Positions 11,863-25,282 of a stretch of DNA of 64,000 bases are shown one piece after another. Source of the DNA: Spinellus fusiger (taxonomy: Eukaryota > Mucoromycota > Mucoromycetes > Mucorales > Phycomycetaceae); assembly GCA_025094145.1 (NCBI GenBank), contig JALLLS010000003.1:434001-498000 (forward strand). Reading direction: 5' to 3'. The notes under the pieces are model-generated. The model was not told where the DNA came from and searched no databases. It worked only from the letters and a program-made list of their open reading frames with translations. How positions within the stretch are numbered: the stretch's first letter is position 1; every line of letters begins with the position of its first letter. Both the position numbers and the translations under genes were made by a program.

Positions 11863-13206
11863 TACAGTCACACAATTGAATTTAATACTTTTGAGAATTA
11901 ATATCAAGACGAAATATTTAGGATATGTTCAACATTAGATAAAACACTCCACATTTGATATAGAAGCTTCAAACTTAAACTCAACAAGGCTCAACATATT
12001 TAATTATAGAAAATAATATAAAATAATATAATTAATATTTTGTATGGCCTCCTTTGGTATCAATGACAGCCTGGCATCTGTCGGTCATACTCAGAACTCA
12101 TCGTTGTGCAAGTTCAACACTGACCCTCTCCCACTCCTCTGCAAGTAGAGCCTTCAAACTTTCATTATTGGTAATAGATACCCTTCTTTCCTCAATTCGT
12201 CTTTCCAAGGCCCACCAGACGTGTTCAATTAGGTTTAAGTCAGGAATTTGTGCGGGCCAGTACTCAAAGCCCCTAATTTGATGCGTCTTTTCTCACTATC
12301 TAGCATAGGCCCCAGTATGACAGCTAACACTCTCTTCTTGTAACAGAAACTCCCTATCCTCTTTCTGATGCAACTCCATGAACCAAAGATGGAACTCACC
12401 AGCCAAAATTTTGATATATTCGTCTTGGTTTACAGTGCCATCAACAAAGACTAATGGGCCAAATCCGCCCGCCCAAAAAAAGCTCCAAAGCATGACCCCT
12501 CCGCCACCAAACTTTGTTGTTGGAACAATATGATTAGGATCATACCTTTCTCCAACTTTTCTGATGACACGGGCACCTCCATCGTTCCCTTTCACGGTGT
12601 ACCTGGACTCATCAGACCAGACGACGCCTTTCCACTGGTCGTTTGTCCAATTGACATGTTCTTTAGCCCAAAGAAGCTGTTTCTCTTTGTGTTTTTCAGT
12701 TAAGGCTGGCTTGTGAGCTGGAGAAAAAGATCCGAACCCTAACTGCTTATAGTAACGGATAATGGTGTTTCTAGATACATCAACCTGAGTCTTTGACATT
12801 TCCAATTTTAGCTGATTATATGAGGCAAATGGGTCCTCTCTAATGACCTTTTCCAGGTGTCTGAGGTCTCTCTCACTGGCTTTCTTAGGTTTTCCATGAC
12901 TCTTTAAACGCAATGGTGACCCACATTCTTTGATGTTTCTGATACTATTTTGAGCTGTGGGCTTTTTCATCTCAACTACGTTTGCGATGACAGTCAATTT
13001 TAATCCAGCCTTCAATAGGTAATAAATGCCTCATAGCTTTTTATCTTCTGCTTTATCATATTCTTCATAAGTGTGTGTTTCTGAAAATGTATCTGATATA
13101 TTGTGTTGGTTTAATAATATTTGGAAAGAAGAAGAGTTTTATGCAAAAAAAAGTTTTTTTTTATTAAAATTTAGGCAAGTATTAAATTAAATTGTGTGTG
13201 ACTGTA
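11863..13206 (-). mobile_element. Tc1/mariner-type element A (decayed)
   Basis: It is bounded by TA on both sides. The left end reads TACAGTCACACAATT and the inverse of the right end reads TACAGTCACACACAATT. The inverted repeats continue imperfectly through TTTAATACTT, giving TIRs of roughly 40 bp. The unit is about 1.34 kb, the normal Tc1 size, and contains one transposase pseudogene on the minus strand. It lies about 170 bp beyond the POL2 stop codon. Confidence 0.85.
12032..13015 (-). pseudogene. Tc1-type transposase, frameshifted
   Basis: The minus-strand frame contains an HTH-like N terminus (KKPTAQNSIRNI), then the first DDE region VVWSDESRYTV, FGGGGVMLWSFF, and a block reading LLQEESVSCHTG where active relatives have QEDN. 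It then hits a stop. The third catalytic block (PDLNLIEHVWWALE) and the family C terminus ending TKGGHTKY follow in another frame, with one further in-frame stop. The changed second catalytic region, the frameshift and the stop all indicate an inactive copy. Confidence 0.85.
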
Positions 13207-13376
13207 GATAGGCTCTATCTCTATCTCCTCTTATCTCTCTACTACCTATCTCATGCTCATGTAAATACATATGTATGTATGAATCCCAAGTATTAAGTCT
13301 GTATAAAGTTTAACTATGTAGAATGTGTGTGGATTTTATTATATATACATGCAAAGAAACATCTTCCTTTCTTGTT

Positions 13377-16300
13377 TCAAATTTTAGTCAGAGTCCACTG
13401 TATAATCTCCACTAACAAAAGCAAACGCTGTTCACGTCCAATATTTCCAAAGACCCTCAACTTGCGTACCAAATCTGCCTTGCCTTGGGTTAAATTATAC
13501 TCACTACCACACTTGTCGCATTGTCGCAGTAAATTTTCACGCTTTACATTGCGACAGCGGCCACACGTTAAGTCTTGGAGTTGGTAGCTTGCCAGCCACC
13601 TCTGCACTTGAGCAATCATTGTCTCCTCAATTTGATATCGACTGTATTCAGAGTGACATGAACGGCAACACCAGGCTCGAACTTGATCATCCACAGGCAT
13701 CAATGTTTCATCTCGACAAAAGTCAAGATCGGTCGTATAGTTACAGTGAATGCATACAACACGGTGAAGTTTAATATACTCGCATGGGTTTCTAAATTGT
13801 GCATCACTGCTGAAATCACTGATACCACCCATTGCCTCGAGAGCACTGCGCTTAAACTGAAGTACCTGGTCTTCTAGACTGGTGTCAAGACTGAAAACAG
13901 CACAGATTGTTTTGATATACTCAAGAGCAGGGTTTGTGAAAGTAAGATGAGAACCCGAAAGCTGAGGAAATTGTAGACCATCATCCTGTCCTATGGTATT
14001 GACCTCTTGTCGGTGCAAGAATTGAGGCAACCAGCGCAATGTACCCATCATGACTTCACCACTAACATATTCTTGAACATACTGAGTACGAGCCATCGTT
14101 TGAGGATCTTCGGTAACTGTTCGTGAATAATTTTTTAGGCCTCTGGGATAGAGTTGTTTGCTTTTCAATTGTTGATAGATAAATCCAGCACAGATATTAG
14201 AAAACATGCTTTGCACTGCACTTGGCAAATACGCCTGTATGTTCCAAATAGATGTGACCTTTAACGATTCAGATCGAGTAGCATTGACACTGCTATAGTT
14301 CATCTCGTCCATCCATACGAGCACATCCCAATACTCCATGATTTTGAGATCAATGACCTCGAACAGCTGCTTTTTCTCTATGGATTGCAACATATAGTTA
14401 CAAAAAGGAAGAGCCCCCTCCATGGTCTCTTTGGAAGTAGCAAACACTATCTTGTAGAAACTGGCAAATACAATTGTAGCCCCCAGTCGCTTAATTTCTG
14501 CCACCAGCTGCATAAATACTTTCTTCATCATGCCGTGGACAAGGGCATACAGACATGGATCGTACATGCCTGAAGCTGGACTCAGGAGCCAACGATGCAG
14601 TGTTTCTGTCATGATCTCACCCCATACCACACCCTGGGCTGCAGCCTCATGAAACCACATCTGAACTGTAGACCGTAGCATGACAAAGGTCTTTTGAGAA
14701 ATGGAACCATCTCCAAAGTTAGAGGCTACACTGATAGCCCCCTGAGCATAAGCATCCAATGTATGAGAAATAGCATCAAATGCCATGACACCTGATGTGC
14801 CTTCTAGTTCGTTGATGCATGGGGCTTCCAGAATAGTATTGAGGCAAAGACGAGAAATATCCACTTCTACACATACATCTTGGTAGAGACCAGGTGTGTT
14901 GATTTCTGGATTGATCAACTCATCCACCACAGAAAGAGTTTCATCTACTTCACGACCTCCTAAATCAGGATGTGTAGAACAAGACCACCAAAGCACCATA
15001 TCATTCTTCACCATACGACGAGCAAAAGAAATATCTGCCATAAAAAGAGAAGCGTCTTCGGGAATATTACCAAAGGGTATGTTGGCATACCGTGCTTGAG
15101 ATAGCTTCTCGTCAATGTAGCCACCCAGAGTGAAGTAGCGTTCAAACACACGCTTAGTAGAAGGCTGAATCCAGTTGAGAGCAGTGAATTTATTGTCTTC
15201 TTGGAGGGATGGCATTGCAATATAGGGATGCTCATTGAGCGCGCGCACTTGTTGGGTGAAGTAAGTAGGAGAACGCGGAGAACACAAGACAATAACAGTA
15301 GGACCGCGCTTCAAGTCCTGGTACTTCTCAAGTACTTTGTTTATTCCCTTCATGACTTCCTGCTCTGTCTTGTGGATGGTCACCTCAAACTCCATTTCTA
15401 ATTTTATCTCCATCGAGGAGGTAGTTTCAGAATGTCCCCCTTCACCAAATGTGTGCTGATAGACTTCTTTATAGAGACGTTTGATATTAGGTATATGCTG
15501 AGAAAGTTGTTTGCTGCCTACGATATAGACATGAGATTGATCAAGGGAAGCCCCCATAAGAACAAAAAAGTGTCGGTTGTCTGTAGTGACATGGTAGAGA
15601 TAAACATAGTTAAAGTCCTTTAGTTGACTTATGTACTGTGTCTGAGGATATGTCTTTGATACAAGGTTCTCCAAACAAAAGACATCTTCTAAAGTACGAC
15701 GTCCCATGTCTTTCTTGTCTAGTTCACAAAAAGTCCCCAGCTCCAACAAAGCACGAACAGTAAGAGGAACCTGTGTCTCGTACACACCTTCAGTAGAAGG
15801 ATGGTTGAATATAGTCGAGAATTTGCTTTGCTCTTCATGGAAAGTTGCTTCTGGCATAGACATTCGAAACAAGTGAAGGCAGGGACGTGAACGGGGCAGA
15901 GTACGAACACAACTAGCTATTTGGCAAGATGGACTCTGTTCAAGTATCTCTTTTGGTTCTTCTTCACGACTGTTGAGGTAGAATATGCGAGGAATAGAAA
16001 GCTTAATGCAGTGAATCTGGTTCTGTACGTAAATCCACATACGGAATTGTCCAGGTATATCTGTTTCTACAATCTGCATGATCTCCCATAGACTAGAGAT
16101 TAAAGATCCTGTTTGTCGTCTAAAATAACCGCCAACATTGGATCGAGTGCCTGTGAAAGATTGTCCATAAGACTCTTTGCGTTCCTGTCGCAAGAGACGC
16201 TGGCGCTTCCATTTACGCTTTTGGAATTCAAGCCATGCACTATAGTCTTCATACATGTCAGGCATATTAACAGGTAAGTCCTCTTCGGGCAGTTCTGTAG

Positions 16301-19300
16301 CAGCAGTCTTTTTACGCTTAGTCACCTTGGCAATGGGCTGTCGAGTCATGCTGGAGTTACTTGCTGCCCCGTTCATATTAAACTCCTCAATATCTTCCAT
16401 CTCTACATCCGAATCCTGTTTAGCAGCTGTTTCTGGGACAGGTTCAGCAGCTGAGAATATATCAGTGATACGATACTGCTTAAGCTTATCATCTTTAGCA
16501 GCAACACGCTTAAACAGCCATTCGGGATGAGGAATACGCGGCACAGGGTTTCTCACTTTTTGCATTGCTGCTGGAATAGTAATAAGTTTCTGAATAACAC
16601 TACCGAATCGCTCCTTGTAGTACTCCCAATCCAATATGTTGCGAATATCACAGTTGGTGATGGAGTTATCTTTCAGCCACTTGCGAAGAAAGTGCTGTCG
16701 AATATCAGAACTTGCATTAAAAATGGCCACAGGAATAGCTCTCTCAGAAACAGGAAGATCGAGTGGGCGCTTGGAAATAATAAATTTACAAGCCAAGCCT
16801 TTGTCCTTTGTCATCTGTTCTCCCAAGAACTCTGCCAAACGCCGTGCAGTCGTAATGGCAGTCGACTTTAGGCTGCCGTACTCTTCCAAGGTTTTAGACA
16901 TACTACGGTTTTCAGAAATCAAGTCAAACAGCTCTTCATCTAACAAGGCCTTGCCTTCATTGAAAAGAATATTCAGCCATTTGTCGGCTTCTGTGGCTAC
17001 TTGTGCATAACATTCTTCTAATGTAGTGCCCTCCAGAAATTTATCAAAGATCTTGGACTGAAAATACTTTACGAGATTGAGCTCACCACGACGCTTCAAT
17101 TCAAATCCCTTCAATTCTGCTAGAGTGCCATTGGCGTTGTACACAGCATAACGTTTTTTGAGTAGTCTATCTTCTGCTGTAGAAGAAGGAAGGATCATTG
17201 CACGGTAAGGTCCATCAATTTCGAAAAAGATACTGTTCTCATTGTGTGTGGCATACTCAAAGGTCTCAGGAGAAACAAGATCTTGGTATTGATGATTAGT
17301 GAATTTGGCATGAACAAGATGATTTAACATGGTACAGGGGTAAGCAATACCGAAGCTTTTCCCATTTTTGAGTTGAAAAGTAAAGTTTTCTGGGAAACTC
17401 TTGGGTAAAATACACCAAATACCATCAGTGTCCAATTCTAATGGACGTCCAATACGTTCTACTAACTGTCGTGCCATCTGAATGATTTTGGCTCCTGTTA
17501 AGCACACAATACCTGCCATGGACAAGGAGTGCCAGCGAGCACCTTTTCGCATAACATAGCCATAGAAGGAATTCAAAATGACTTTATGAGCTAGTTGAAG
17601 AGAGTCATAAAGCACAATCATGCCCGACGCCTCTGCCATTTTGTGATTTCTCCTTCGTCTTCTGCTTTACTCATATTTTGCTTCCATGTCTTGTGTAGGC
17701 CTTTGTATTCATAACGACGATCACGAAAGGCACGTACAGTCTCAATATAAAATGGATTTTCACGTTGACAAATAATGGATTCTCGTTCAACTGTCTTTGT
17801 CTCGAGTACCTTTTTATATACTTTACGACTGTAATCTCCAAGACGCTTTTTGAGAAGAACTGTCTGTTCAGCTTCTGTTAGACTGTGCCAGGGTCGCTTG
17901 GGTCCATTGGGTGTTTTGGAGGGATAGGATTCAATGCTCAATTGATGCTTAATCATACGGTAATCATTGGCTTTGGCGGGATAGTATTCACCACGCCAAG
18001 ACCATGTCATGCGTCGGTCGCATGCTTTACCAGGAAAGTTGAATTCACAAGTAGCACAGGTAGATTCGTCTACCATTGCATCTGGTTGTAGTCTATTGGT
18101 AAGAATGATGTTGGGATACATGGCTGCGACATCCAAGTGGTAAATCAAGGGAGATTCATGGCGTATAGGATGATCACGAAGCGTCTCTAATTTTTGCTTT
18201 ATCTCATCGCGTACTTCTTCATAATTTGTTATATCCTCCAAGTTCTTTTTCTCTTCAACACGGATGGTGAATTTCAGCGCATCGTCTAGTTGATCTATAA
18301 GCTGGAGTCATAAAGTGTGTTTAGGATAAAGAAATAAAAAATGCACAGCCTATTAGACTTACTTCCTGAGCTGCTTGTGGTTCAATTTTGAAATCAGTAG
18401 GTATGTCACTTCGAAAAACACCTGCTTCCAATGCCTCTACATGTCCTCCAACATAAGTCTCACTCTCTAGAAGATGGCCTTGGAAAAGCTGGTTGGTATC
18501 TTCTGTATGTTTGTTTGGCATGATGATATTTGTTTTGAATGCTTCTACCTATGAATACACCTTGTTATAAGAGCTGTTTAAGCAAGCAATAGAGGAGTAG
18601 CCTACCATGAGAAGAAGCTCACACAGTGTTCCCGTTCCCTTTCTCAGTACTTCATCAGGTACAAGAGGAATAATATTGCAAAGAGAGAAAATGAAAGGGT
18701 GAACGTGCTTCATGTACAGGTAATAAGTTGCTACAGCATCAGAGACTGAATATTGTGCCAGTTTTTGTGGTTGTTCAGCAGCAAATCTAAAGAAGTACAC
18801 ATAAGCATTTATTCTACACCCTCTATCCTTTCCATTTACCTAGTCATATCTTCTGGATCCAACTCCATAGGGTTGTATCCTAGTTTTACTGTTGTCACCG
18901 CCTTGAGACCCTGACTTCCTTGAGGCAAATAAGAATCACGCTTTACCCATCGAAAGGCATCCATATGGCTAGAATGTTTACATTTGTACTCATCCTCTTC
19001 ATCTTTATAAACACCAATTTCCTATTCAAAAAGTCAATAAAAGAAAGAAAGAAAAACAGATCCATCATATGTTCTTGTTTCTTTTTACCTGATACATATC
19101 AATGCCATTTGCTTTTGCTCTTTTCTCTAAGAATGGCCAATCGAAGAAATCGCCGTTATAAGTGACATAGATGTTGGGTTTGGCCTCTTTAATATGATCA
19201 AAAAAGCGTGTAATAAGAGCGCACTGTCCAATAGGCATGAGTTAAAAGAGAGAAAGAGATCCTTCTAATTACCTCATCTTCTTCGTTAAAGATCGTAAAA

Positions 19301-20803
19301 GGGCCATCGTATTCAGGTTTTGGTGTATAGTCAAAATCCTCGATATCCTGACTAACAATCTGACGATTTGTAATTAAATAGCCCTGCATATTACCACCAA
19401 TCTTTAATATCTTGTTGTGTAGTATCTAGTGATTACCCGTCCATCAATCATATAAGATATCATCATAACAGAATCATAGCTGGCATCTGGAAACTTGAGA
19501 GGGAGTTTGGTGGTTTCTATATCGAATGCAAGCACAGTAGGGTCTGGACGATGAACAAGTTCGGGACACCGGTTCAATACAACAGAACTATCATCAAGGA
19601 CAGTAGCCGTATACCACAGTCCAACACGAATATCTGCAAACATTGAGTGATTGGACTCATAGAGTCTATATCTATATTTATATCGATTCTATTCTATTTT
19701 ATCTTACCAAGATCAATAGCCACACGAACATAATAAGGAACATCATATTCTCGAATGTCAATAATGTCTTCAAGTGCTTCGTTTGGATTACGTCGTGAAG
19801 ACATGGAAGCAGTAGTGACATCTGGCTCATAATAAAGATGATTTGCTTCACTAACAGGGCTCGTATTAATGGATGTAAAGAACACACCACCTACTTCACC
19901 ACTTCAGCATAAGTATCAATAGCACTGATCTTATTTTGATTCTTCTTGGCAGCAGGAAGAAGAATACGACGAACAGCATACAGATCTGACATGTTGCGAA
20001 AGAACAGTTGGATCATTGGCCGCGTGTTCCCTACTAAATGGTTTTGCTATAACCAATAATACAAATAAGCACAACCCCTTCTTCCTGTCTTCTTCTCACT
20101 CTTTTCTTCACTTGCCAAATCAAGATCATCCTTATAAACTCGCTTCATTTTCTCTATAGCAGATTCAAAACGACGCCTAAGAAACTCTTCTACTTCTGGT
20201 TCTGTTCCTGTCTGTAGAAAAGTACAAGTAATTAAGTAGTTTAGGAATAATAATAAAAGTGGTAAGATGGGACGCCCTTTAATCCACACTGTAGATATTT
20301 CATAATGCTTACCTTGCAACCAATAAAGAAGTAAGGACTAAAAGGTGTAGTTGTCTTGAAGGTTTCGCCATTATCATTGAGAAAGTAGAAATCTACACCT
20401 GCTCTTCCTGATGGCCATTCATCGTCTTGTATCAATGTCTATGGGCTTTTATTATAAATACACCTCTGCCCACTAGAAATAGAGACAAAACCCCAACTCT
20501 CTCTCGCTCTCTCCATGATCAACAGAACAGTAGGTGTACCTCGTGCATATTCAGCATCCAACCCAACTGAGTAGGTCCATCGTCATAACGGTTAAAGTTA
20601 AATTTGGTCTCGAATTCATCCAATATTTTGACATCTTCAAACCGTTGATCTTGGTGGGTGGGTTCGTTGGAGTTGTTAGAGGGTAGACCGTATTTTTTCA
20701 TTGAACTACTGGCCCGCAGTGAACTCAACGCCTTGTCTTGGCCTCTGCTGTTTGCATTTTTAAATGTTCGTGCTGTCCCACCGAGTTCTTTCCCAAAGGC
20801 CAT
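13377..20803 (-). CDS. POL2: DNA polymerase epsilon catalytic subunit
   Basis: Leading-strand replicative polymerase and proofreader in the nucleus. Twelve exons with 11 introns of 44-101 nt give about 2,240 residues, the usual family length. In order: N-terminal GWMLNMHE and [26 protein letters not shown], the exonuclease motif [14 protein letters not shown], and [10 protein letters not shown]. Polymerase motifs follow: [30 protein letters not shown]. The very long last exon (13377-18301) ends with the two cysteine modules CIHC/CCRSC and CGRC/CDKC. Two spots need a one-base correction. Around the T4 run at 17639-17642 the frame moves from GEITK to [13 protein letters not shown] with no room for an intron. 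The 20047-20099 intron leaves the frame one base out. Start: the ATG at 20803 gives MAFGKELGG, before the first conserved block. Confidence 0.95.
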
Positions 20804-21328
20804 GGTGAATGAGGGAAACCAAAAGGAGTTACCAAAAACGCGATGTTTAAATACTCGCGTGTCTGAAAATAAATAAACATAATAACGCGTCTGGTTTACT
20901 TTTTTTCACCAAAAATAATAGTTTTTATTATTATGTGTGAATGGAATCAAGTGTATAGATTAAGTTTATAGATCAAGTATGTATTCTTATGTATGCATTT
21001 ATAATATACAAATATACAAACAAACAAATTAGGAATTAGGAATTACTGAATATGTTCATAAGAAATATATATATAAATAAATATAGATATAGATATAGAT
21101 ATAAAGACAAATCGGAATTTACTGTAATAACAATAAGCAACAGCTACTACAAGTCAAAAGCAGCAATAAATAGTAATAAATAGCACTTGGGAGAGACTTC
21201 TCTTCCTCACTAAAGAAGTAATAGAGGGTGGCTTCCAATGTGACTGGTTTATACCGAGACTGGTTCTTCCTTCTCTTTTCTACTCTTCAGCAAAAACCCA
21301 CTATTTTTTATCTCTCATTTCTCTTCTC
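20804..21328. promoter_or_regulatory. Divergent promoter region between POL2 and PUF6
   Basis: 525 bp separate the two divergent start codons. The middle is very A+T-rich with ATAG/ATAT simple repeats near 21065-21105. CGCG-containing words near the POL2 start (AACGCGTC at about 20884, ACGCGATG at about 20837) resemble the MCB cell-cycle element ACGCGT, which would fit a replication gene. This is only a motif resemblance. Confidence 0.4.
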
Positions 21329-23500
21329 ATGTCTGATATTGCCAGTAAAAGAAAAGAAGCACCCACTCATAATGAAGAGCAGCTTAATAACAACAAGAAG
21401 CCAAAGTCTGGTAATGCTCCTTGAAAAAAAAAGTATCTTATTAACAACAGAAAAAAAATAGAGGCTCGTCGGGAACAAAGAGAGACAAGAAATGAACGCA
21501 GGGGTCATGATCGTAACTTTGATATGATCACTGAAGCCAAGCGTATCTGGGAGAAGTTACGTCGTGGTGATATTAAGCGTGAAGAACAGAAGCAATTGAT
21601 GAAGGATATTATGGCAGTTATCACTGGACGTGTGCAAGAGGCAAGTGGCAACTAACCTTTTATTTTCATTTTTCATTCTTCCACCACCACAACCACAAGC
21701 ATAGTGGATTAATTTGTCTTTCCCTCTCTCTCTCTCTTATAGATTATTTTCAAGCACGACGCTTCACGTATGATCCAGACTTGTTTAAAAAAGGGAAATG
21801 GTGAGCAGAGAAGCCAAATTGCAGAAGAACTCAAAGGAAAGTATTTGGAACTATCAAAGTCAATGTACGGCAAATTCATTGTCATCAAGTCTCTTGAATA
21901 CTGGTAAGTTCTCTTATCCATAGATCATTCTCTCCTCCTCCTCCTCCTCCTACTATTACTGACATTTGATAAGCCATTGGATGAGAGACCATATTCTGAC
22001 TGAATTCCGTGGTCATGTACGAAAGTTGATACGCCATAAAGAAGCTTCTACTGTGATTGAATCCTTCTACTCTCAGTACTCTACTTCAGCACAGCGACAT
22101 GAACTTCTCTCGGAGTTCTATGGCCCTGAGATGACTCTGTTCAACCACGGTGGTGGAGCCAAGACACTGGATGATTTGTTAGAGAAGCTTCCCGAGAAAA
22201 AGGCTTCTATCCTCAAGTACATGTCAGATATGTTGGAGGGATGCATGGACAAGGGCACAGTGGTGAATAGTATTGTACACAAGGCTCTTTTGCAGTACCT
22301 TACATTGGCAGATGATAAGGGTCGTGAGGTGAGTTACACTAGAAAGACACGGTGTTGTGTAGGCATAAACAGAGTGAACTGATAAAGAGGGAGGGGTAGG
22401 TCATTTTGGGTCATATCAAAGAGAACCTCCAGGACATTGTCCATACACGTGAGGGTGCTCGTGTGGCCATGCTCTGTTTGTCCTATGCTACTCCCAAGGA
22501 TCGCAAGACCATTATCAAGGCCTTTAAGCCCTTCCTTGCCAAGATTGCTTGTGATGAACAGGGCTATTTAGTGCTCTTGCGTCTGCTGGATGTGACAGAC
22601 GACACTGTTCTTATTACCAAAGCAGTGCTTGGTGTAAGTAATGAAGCATGCATAAGACAATCCGTGGACTTATGTTGGAGGGTGTATAGGAATTGAGTAA
22701 GAATGCCAAAGATCTGTTTGCCAATAAGTTTGGTAGACGCTTCTTTTTGTATATTTTGGCTGGGCGTAATACCCGGTACTTGTCTCCTGAGACAGTACAG
22801 GAGCTTAAGATGGGAGATGCTATTCGTACAAGGTAGGTGATGGTGATGTGTATAGGACTTTTCAGAAAAATATTAAGTGTCTTGATGTACTCAATAGCAA
22901 AAAGGATCCTGAACAGAGATCACAGGAGCTGTTAAAGGCTAGTTCTGCACAATTGATTAAGATGGTGACGGACAATGCTCCCACACTGATGCGTGAGAAA
23001 CTTTCTTCTCAGGTAGTGCATGAGATTATGCTGCATGCAGATGGTGAGTGTGTTTTAGAGAGAGAGAGAGCTAATCTACTGGAATAGGTGACAAGACAGC
23101 AGCTATTCAAGCCATTCTAGCATTGGCAGGAGAGAGCATCGAGACAGAAGACCATGTCATCCAGAACAGATTCGCAAACCGTATTATCAAGGCCATGATC
23201 AAGGCTGATACTGCAGAAGAAGCAAATGACAAAGGTAAGAACGGATCCTTCACACCATCAGGCAGCTCATTCTATCCAGCCATCGCTCCCCTTGAGTTTG
23301 CTCCTCAGCTGTTGGATGTGATAGCCCCTCATCTCCACTACTTTGCTACCAACTTTGGTAGTTTTGTGGTGCTTGCATTGGCAGAAGAGTCCAGCACTAA
23401 GAAAACAGTGACCAAGGCTCTCAAGACACATAAGAAAGAAATAGCTAGTGCAGCAGACACAAATCCCGGAGCTAAGCTCTTGTTGGAGTTACTGTCATAA
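21329..23500 (+). CDS. PUF6: Pumilio-family nucleolar protein Puf6/PUM3
   Basis: RNA-binding PUF-like repeat protein of the nucleolar Puf6/PUM3 group, involved in 60S ribosome biogenesis. After a Lys-rich N terminus (MSDIASKRKEAPTHNEEQ) come HDRNFDMITEAKRIWEKLRRG and PUF-type repeats such as IIFKHDASRMIQTCLKKG, YGKFIVIKSLEYC and IVHTREGARVAMLCLSYA. The C-terminal CPL-like region runs from SKKDPEQRSQELL to GAKLLLELLS. At least six introns are clear: 21641-21742 (GC-AG), 21904-21973, 22329-22399, 22634-22689, 22833-22897 and 23044-23087. Near the N terminus an in-frame TGA (21422-21424) lies beside A9 and A8 runs. A 40-nt intron at 21411-21450 plus one missing A would remove it. The rest of the gene looks intact. 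Confidence 0.9.
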
Positions 23501-23878
23501 TAGCAATGTTTTTTTTTCATGTCTTCATTCTTTTTCTTCTCACTCTCACTCTCACACAAGTACACTTTTTTTTTTTAAAAAAAAAAAAGGGTCAATTCTT
23601 CTTTTCTACACTTTAGTCAAAATACAAAACACAGAGTACAAAACACAAAAGGATAAAAAAGAATAGAAAATGTGTCTATGAAGTTGGTTTATAATTGGTT
23701 GAATTGAGAAAGGAGAGCAGCAGCTATAAAGTGCAGGATTATTAGAGTGCATATAGAAGAAGAAGAAAAGAACTATGGAGAATAGAAGTAGAAATGATAA
23801 ATAAGAGATTAGAGCAAATACGAAGTGCATAAGAAATAGGACGGCCACAAGAAAGCACTTTATAGGGTGGTTATCCCT
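23501..23878. other. Convergent 3' intergenic region (PUF6/SUR2)
   Basis: The region contains T9 and A10 runs and other A+T-rich sequence suited to 3' ends. No gene was seen. Confidence 0.5.
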
Positions 23879-24983
23879 TCATTCTGCCTTCTGAGCTGCC
23901 TTCTGAGCTGCCTTTGCCTTGACTTCTTGCACAGACAGCTCAGTGCCAAGAATGTAGTCCCAGATCGTAAAGAAAGGCTGGGAGAAGTTCTTTTTGATAC
24001 CATAAGGCTGATGGTGGATGTCATGACTAAACCAGATCCATGCAGCAGATGAGCAAAAGAACACATTCTTTATCTACTGAAGAATCAGAACTTACTATTC
24101 GACATTGTTACCAAAGAATCTCTGCAATGGGTCCCATGGAAAGGCATAACCACAGTGATCATCCACTGTCATTGCCAACATACACCAGTGAGTCAATGGC
24201 CTTCTCTCTTTATGAATCAACCCACTATCTATTTTTACCTGTTTTCAGAGTGGAGAATGCATAGAACAACATGCACAGATGAGGAGACATGCGAGCCACT
24301 TTAGAAGCAAACGCAGCACCCACACTGTCCAGCATAAACCCTTCTATAGGGTGATTGTACATGGCACCAAATGCAAAGGGCACATACAGACGATGGTGGT
24401 GGGAGTGGATGTGCCGGTAAAGAAACTTGTTGGTGTGGAAAAGGCGGTGGAGAAAGTACTGATGGGTGTCAAGAATAAACCTATACCTAGATGAATCATC
24501 CTGTTTCCTCGATTCCTCTTACATTGCCACAAAGAACTGAAAAACAGGAACAACGCCCCAATAGATAAAGGAAGCCAGCTGTCTTGCTATAGGAAACAGG
24601 GACTGCGAATGGGTAAACAAGCCCAGGACACGGAGCGTCCCACTTGTTAACATTCCTAATGTCTTTTCTTGTTTTACTATCAGCATTTCTGGATCCCCTG
24701 GCTGTAGCAGAACAACAGCAAGAATGATCTGTATGACTTGTTGGAATGCCACCATAAACACTACTCGGCCCACAGTGACTCGGTTGCGCTTCTCCATGTC
24801 ACTGGAGGTGTGAATGCGGTATTGTTCAATAAAAGGAATCTCAGCCTTTTGCAGAAAGTGAAACCCGGTACTGTAGACCCAGTAAAAGGCGATGGGTACC
24901 CACACAGCCAATAGCTCATCAGACCAAGGACTTCTTTGAAGACACTCTTTTAGACTTGATATTACAAACTGAGTCGTACTCAT
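23879..24983 (-). CDS. SUR2: Sphinganine C4-hydroxylase (fatty acid hydroxylase superfamily)
   Basis: ER membrane di-iron enzyme that converts dihydrosphingosine to phytosphingosine. Exon 1 (24983-24523) holds AVWVPIAFYWVYSTGFHFL and IEQYRIHTSSDMEKRNRV, characteristic of the family. After a 36-nt intron come the histidine boxes: DTHQYFLHRLFH, RHIHSHHHRLYVP and, across the last intron, NNVEYHDIHHQPYG. Two further introns split FSTLKT/VDDHCGY and VEY/HDIHH. The C terminus ends in an Ala/Lys repeat (KAAQKAAQKAE). All three His boxes are present, so the enzyme is probably active. It is convergent with PUF6. Confidence 0.92.
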
Positions 24984-25138
24984 TTGTATGTTTCAAAAAG
25001 AAAAGAAAAAGAAAAAAAGAAAGAAAAAGAAGAAGAAGAAAACCAGAAAGAAGACTAAAAGAAGAAGAAAAGGGAAGAAGAGGCGGAAAAAATAGAAATA
25101 AGAAATAAGAAATAAGAAATAAAAATGAAGCTTTGCCA

Positions 25139-25282
25139 ATGGACATGTCATTCTACACAGCCGAAGAGAGGTATCTGGAGTTCAAGCGGTGGTCTAGGGT
25201 TGAGCCTGGAAAGGCTATCTGCACAAGGCACAGAAAGGCCGTCTTAGCCGAGAATCCTGTAGGTGGGTGGGAGTCTTCCTAA
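25139..25282 (+). CDS. Short hypothetical frame, possibly a first exon
   Basis: A 47-residue frame, MDMSFYTAEERYLEFKRW onward, opens 155 bp upstream of SUR2 in the divergent direction. It has normal codon look and a possible donor (GTGGGT) near its end, but no downstream exon was recognised. It may be the remains of a gene interrupted by the repeat-rich region that follows. Confidence 0.25.
   Translation: MDMSFYTAEERYLEFKRWSRVEPGKAICTRHRKAVLAENPVGGWESS

Noticed and set aside
24279..24494. Plus-strand frames inside SUR2
   Set aside because: They run antisense to the histidine-box exon, which has strong family similarity.
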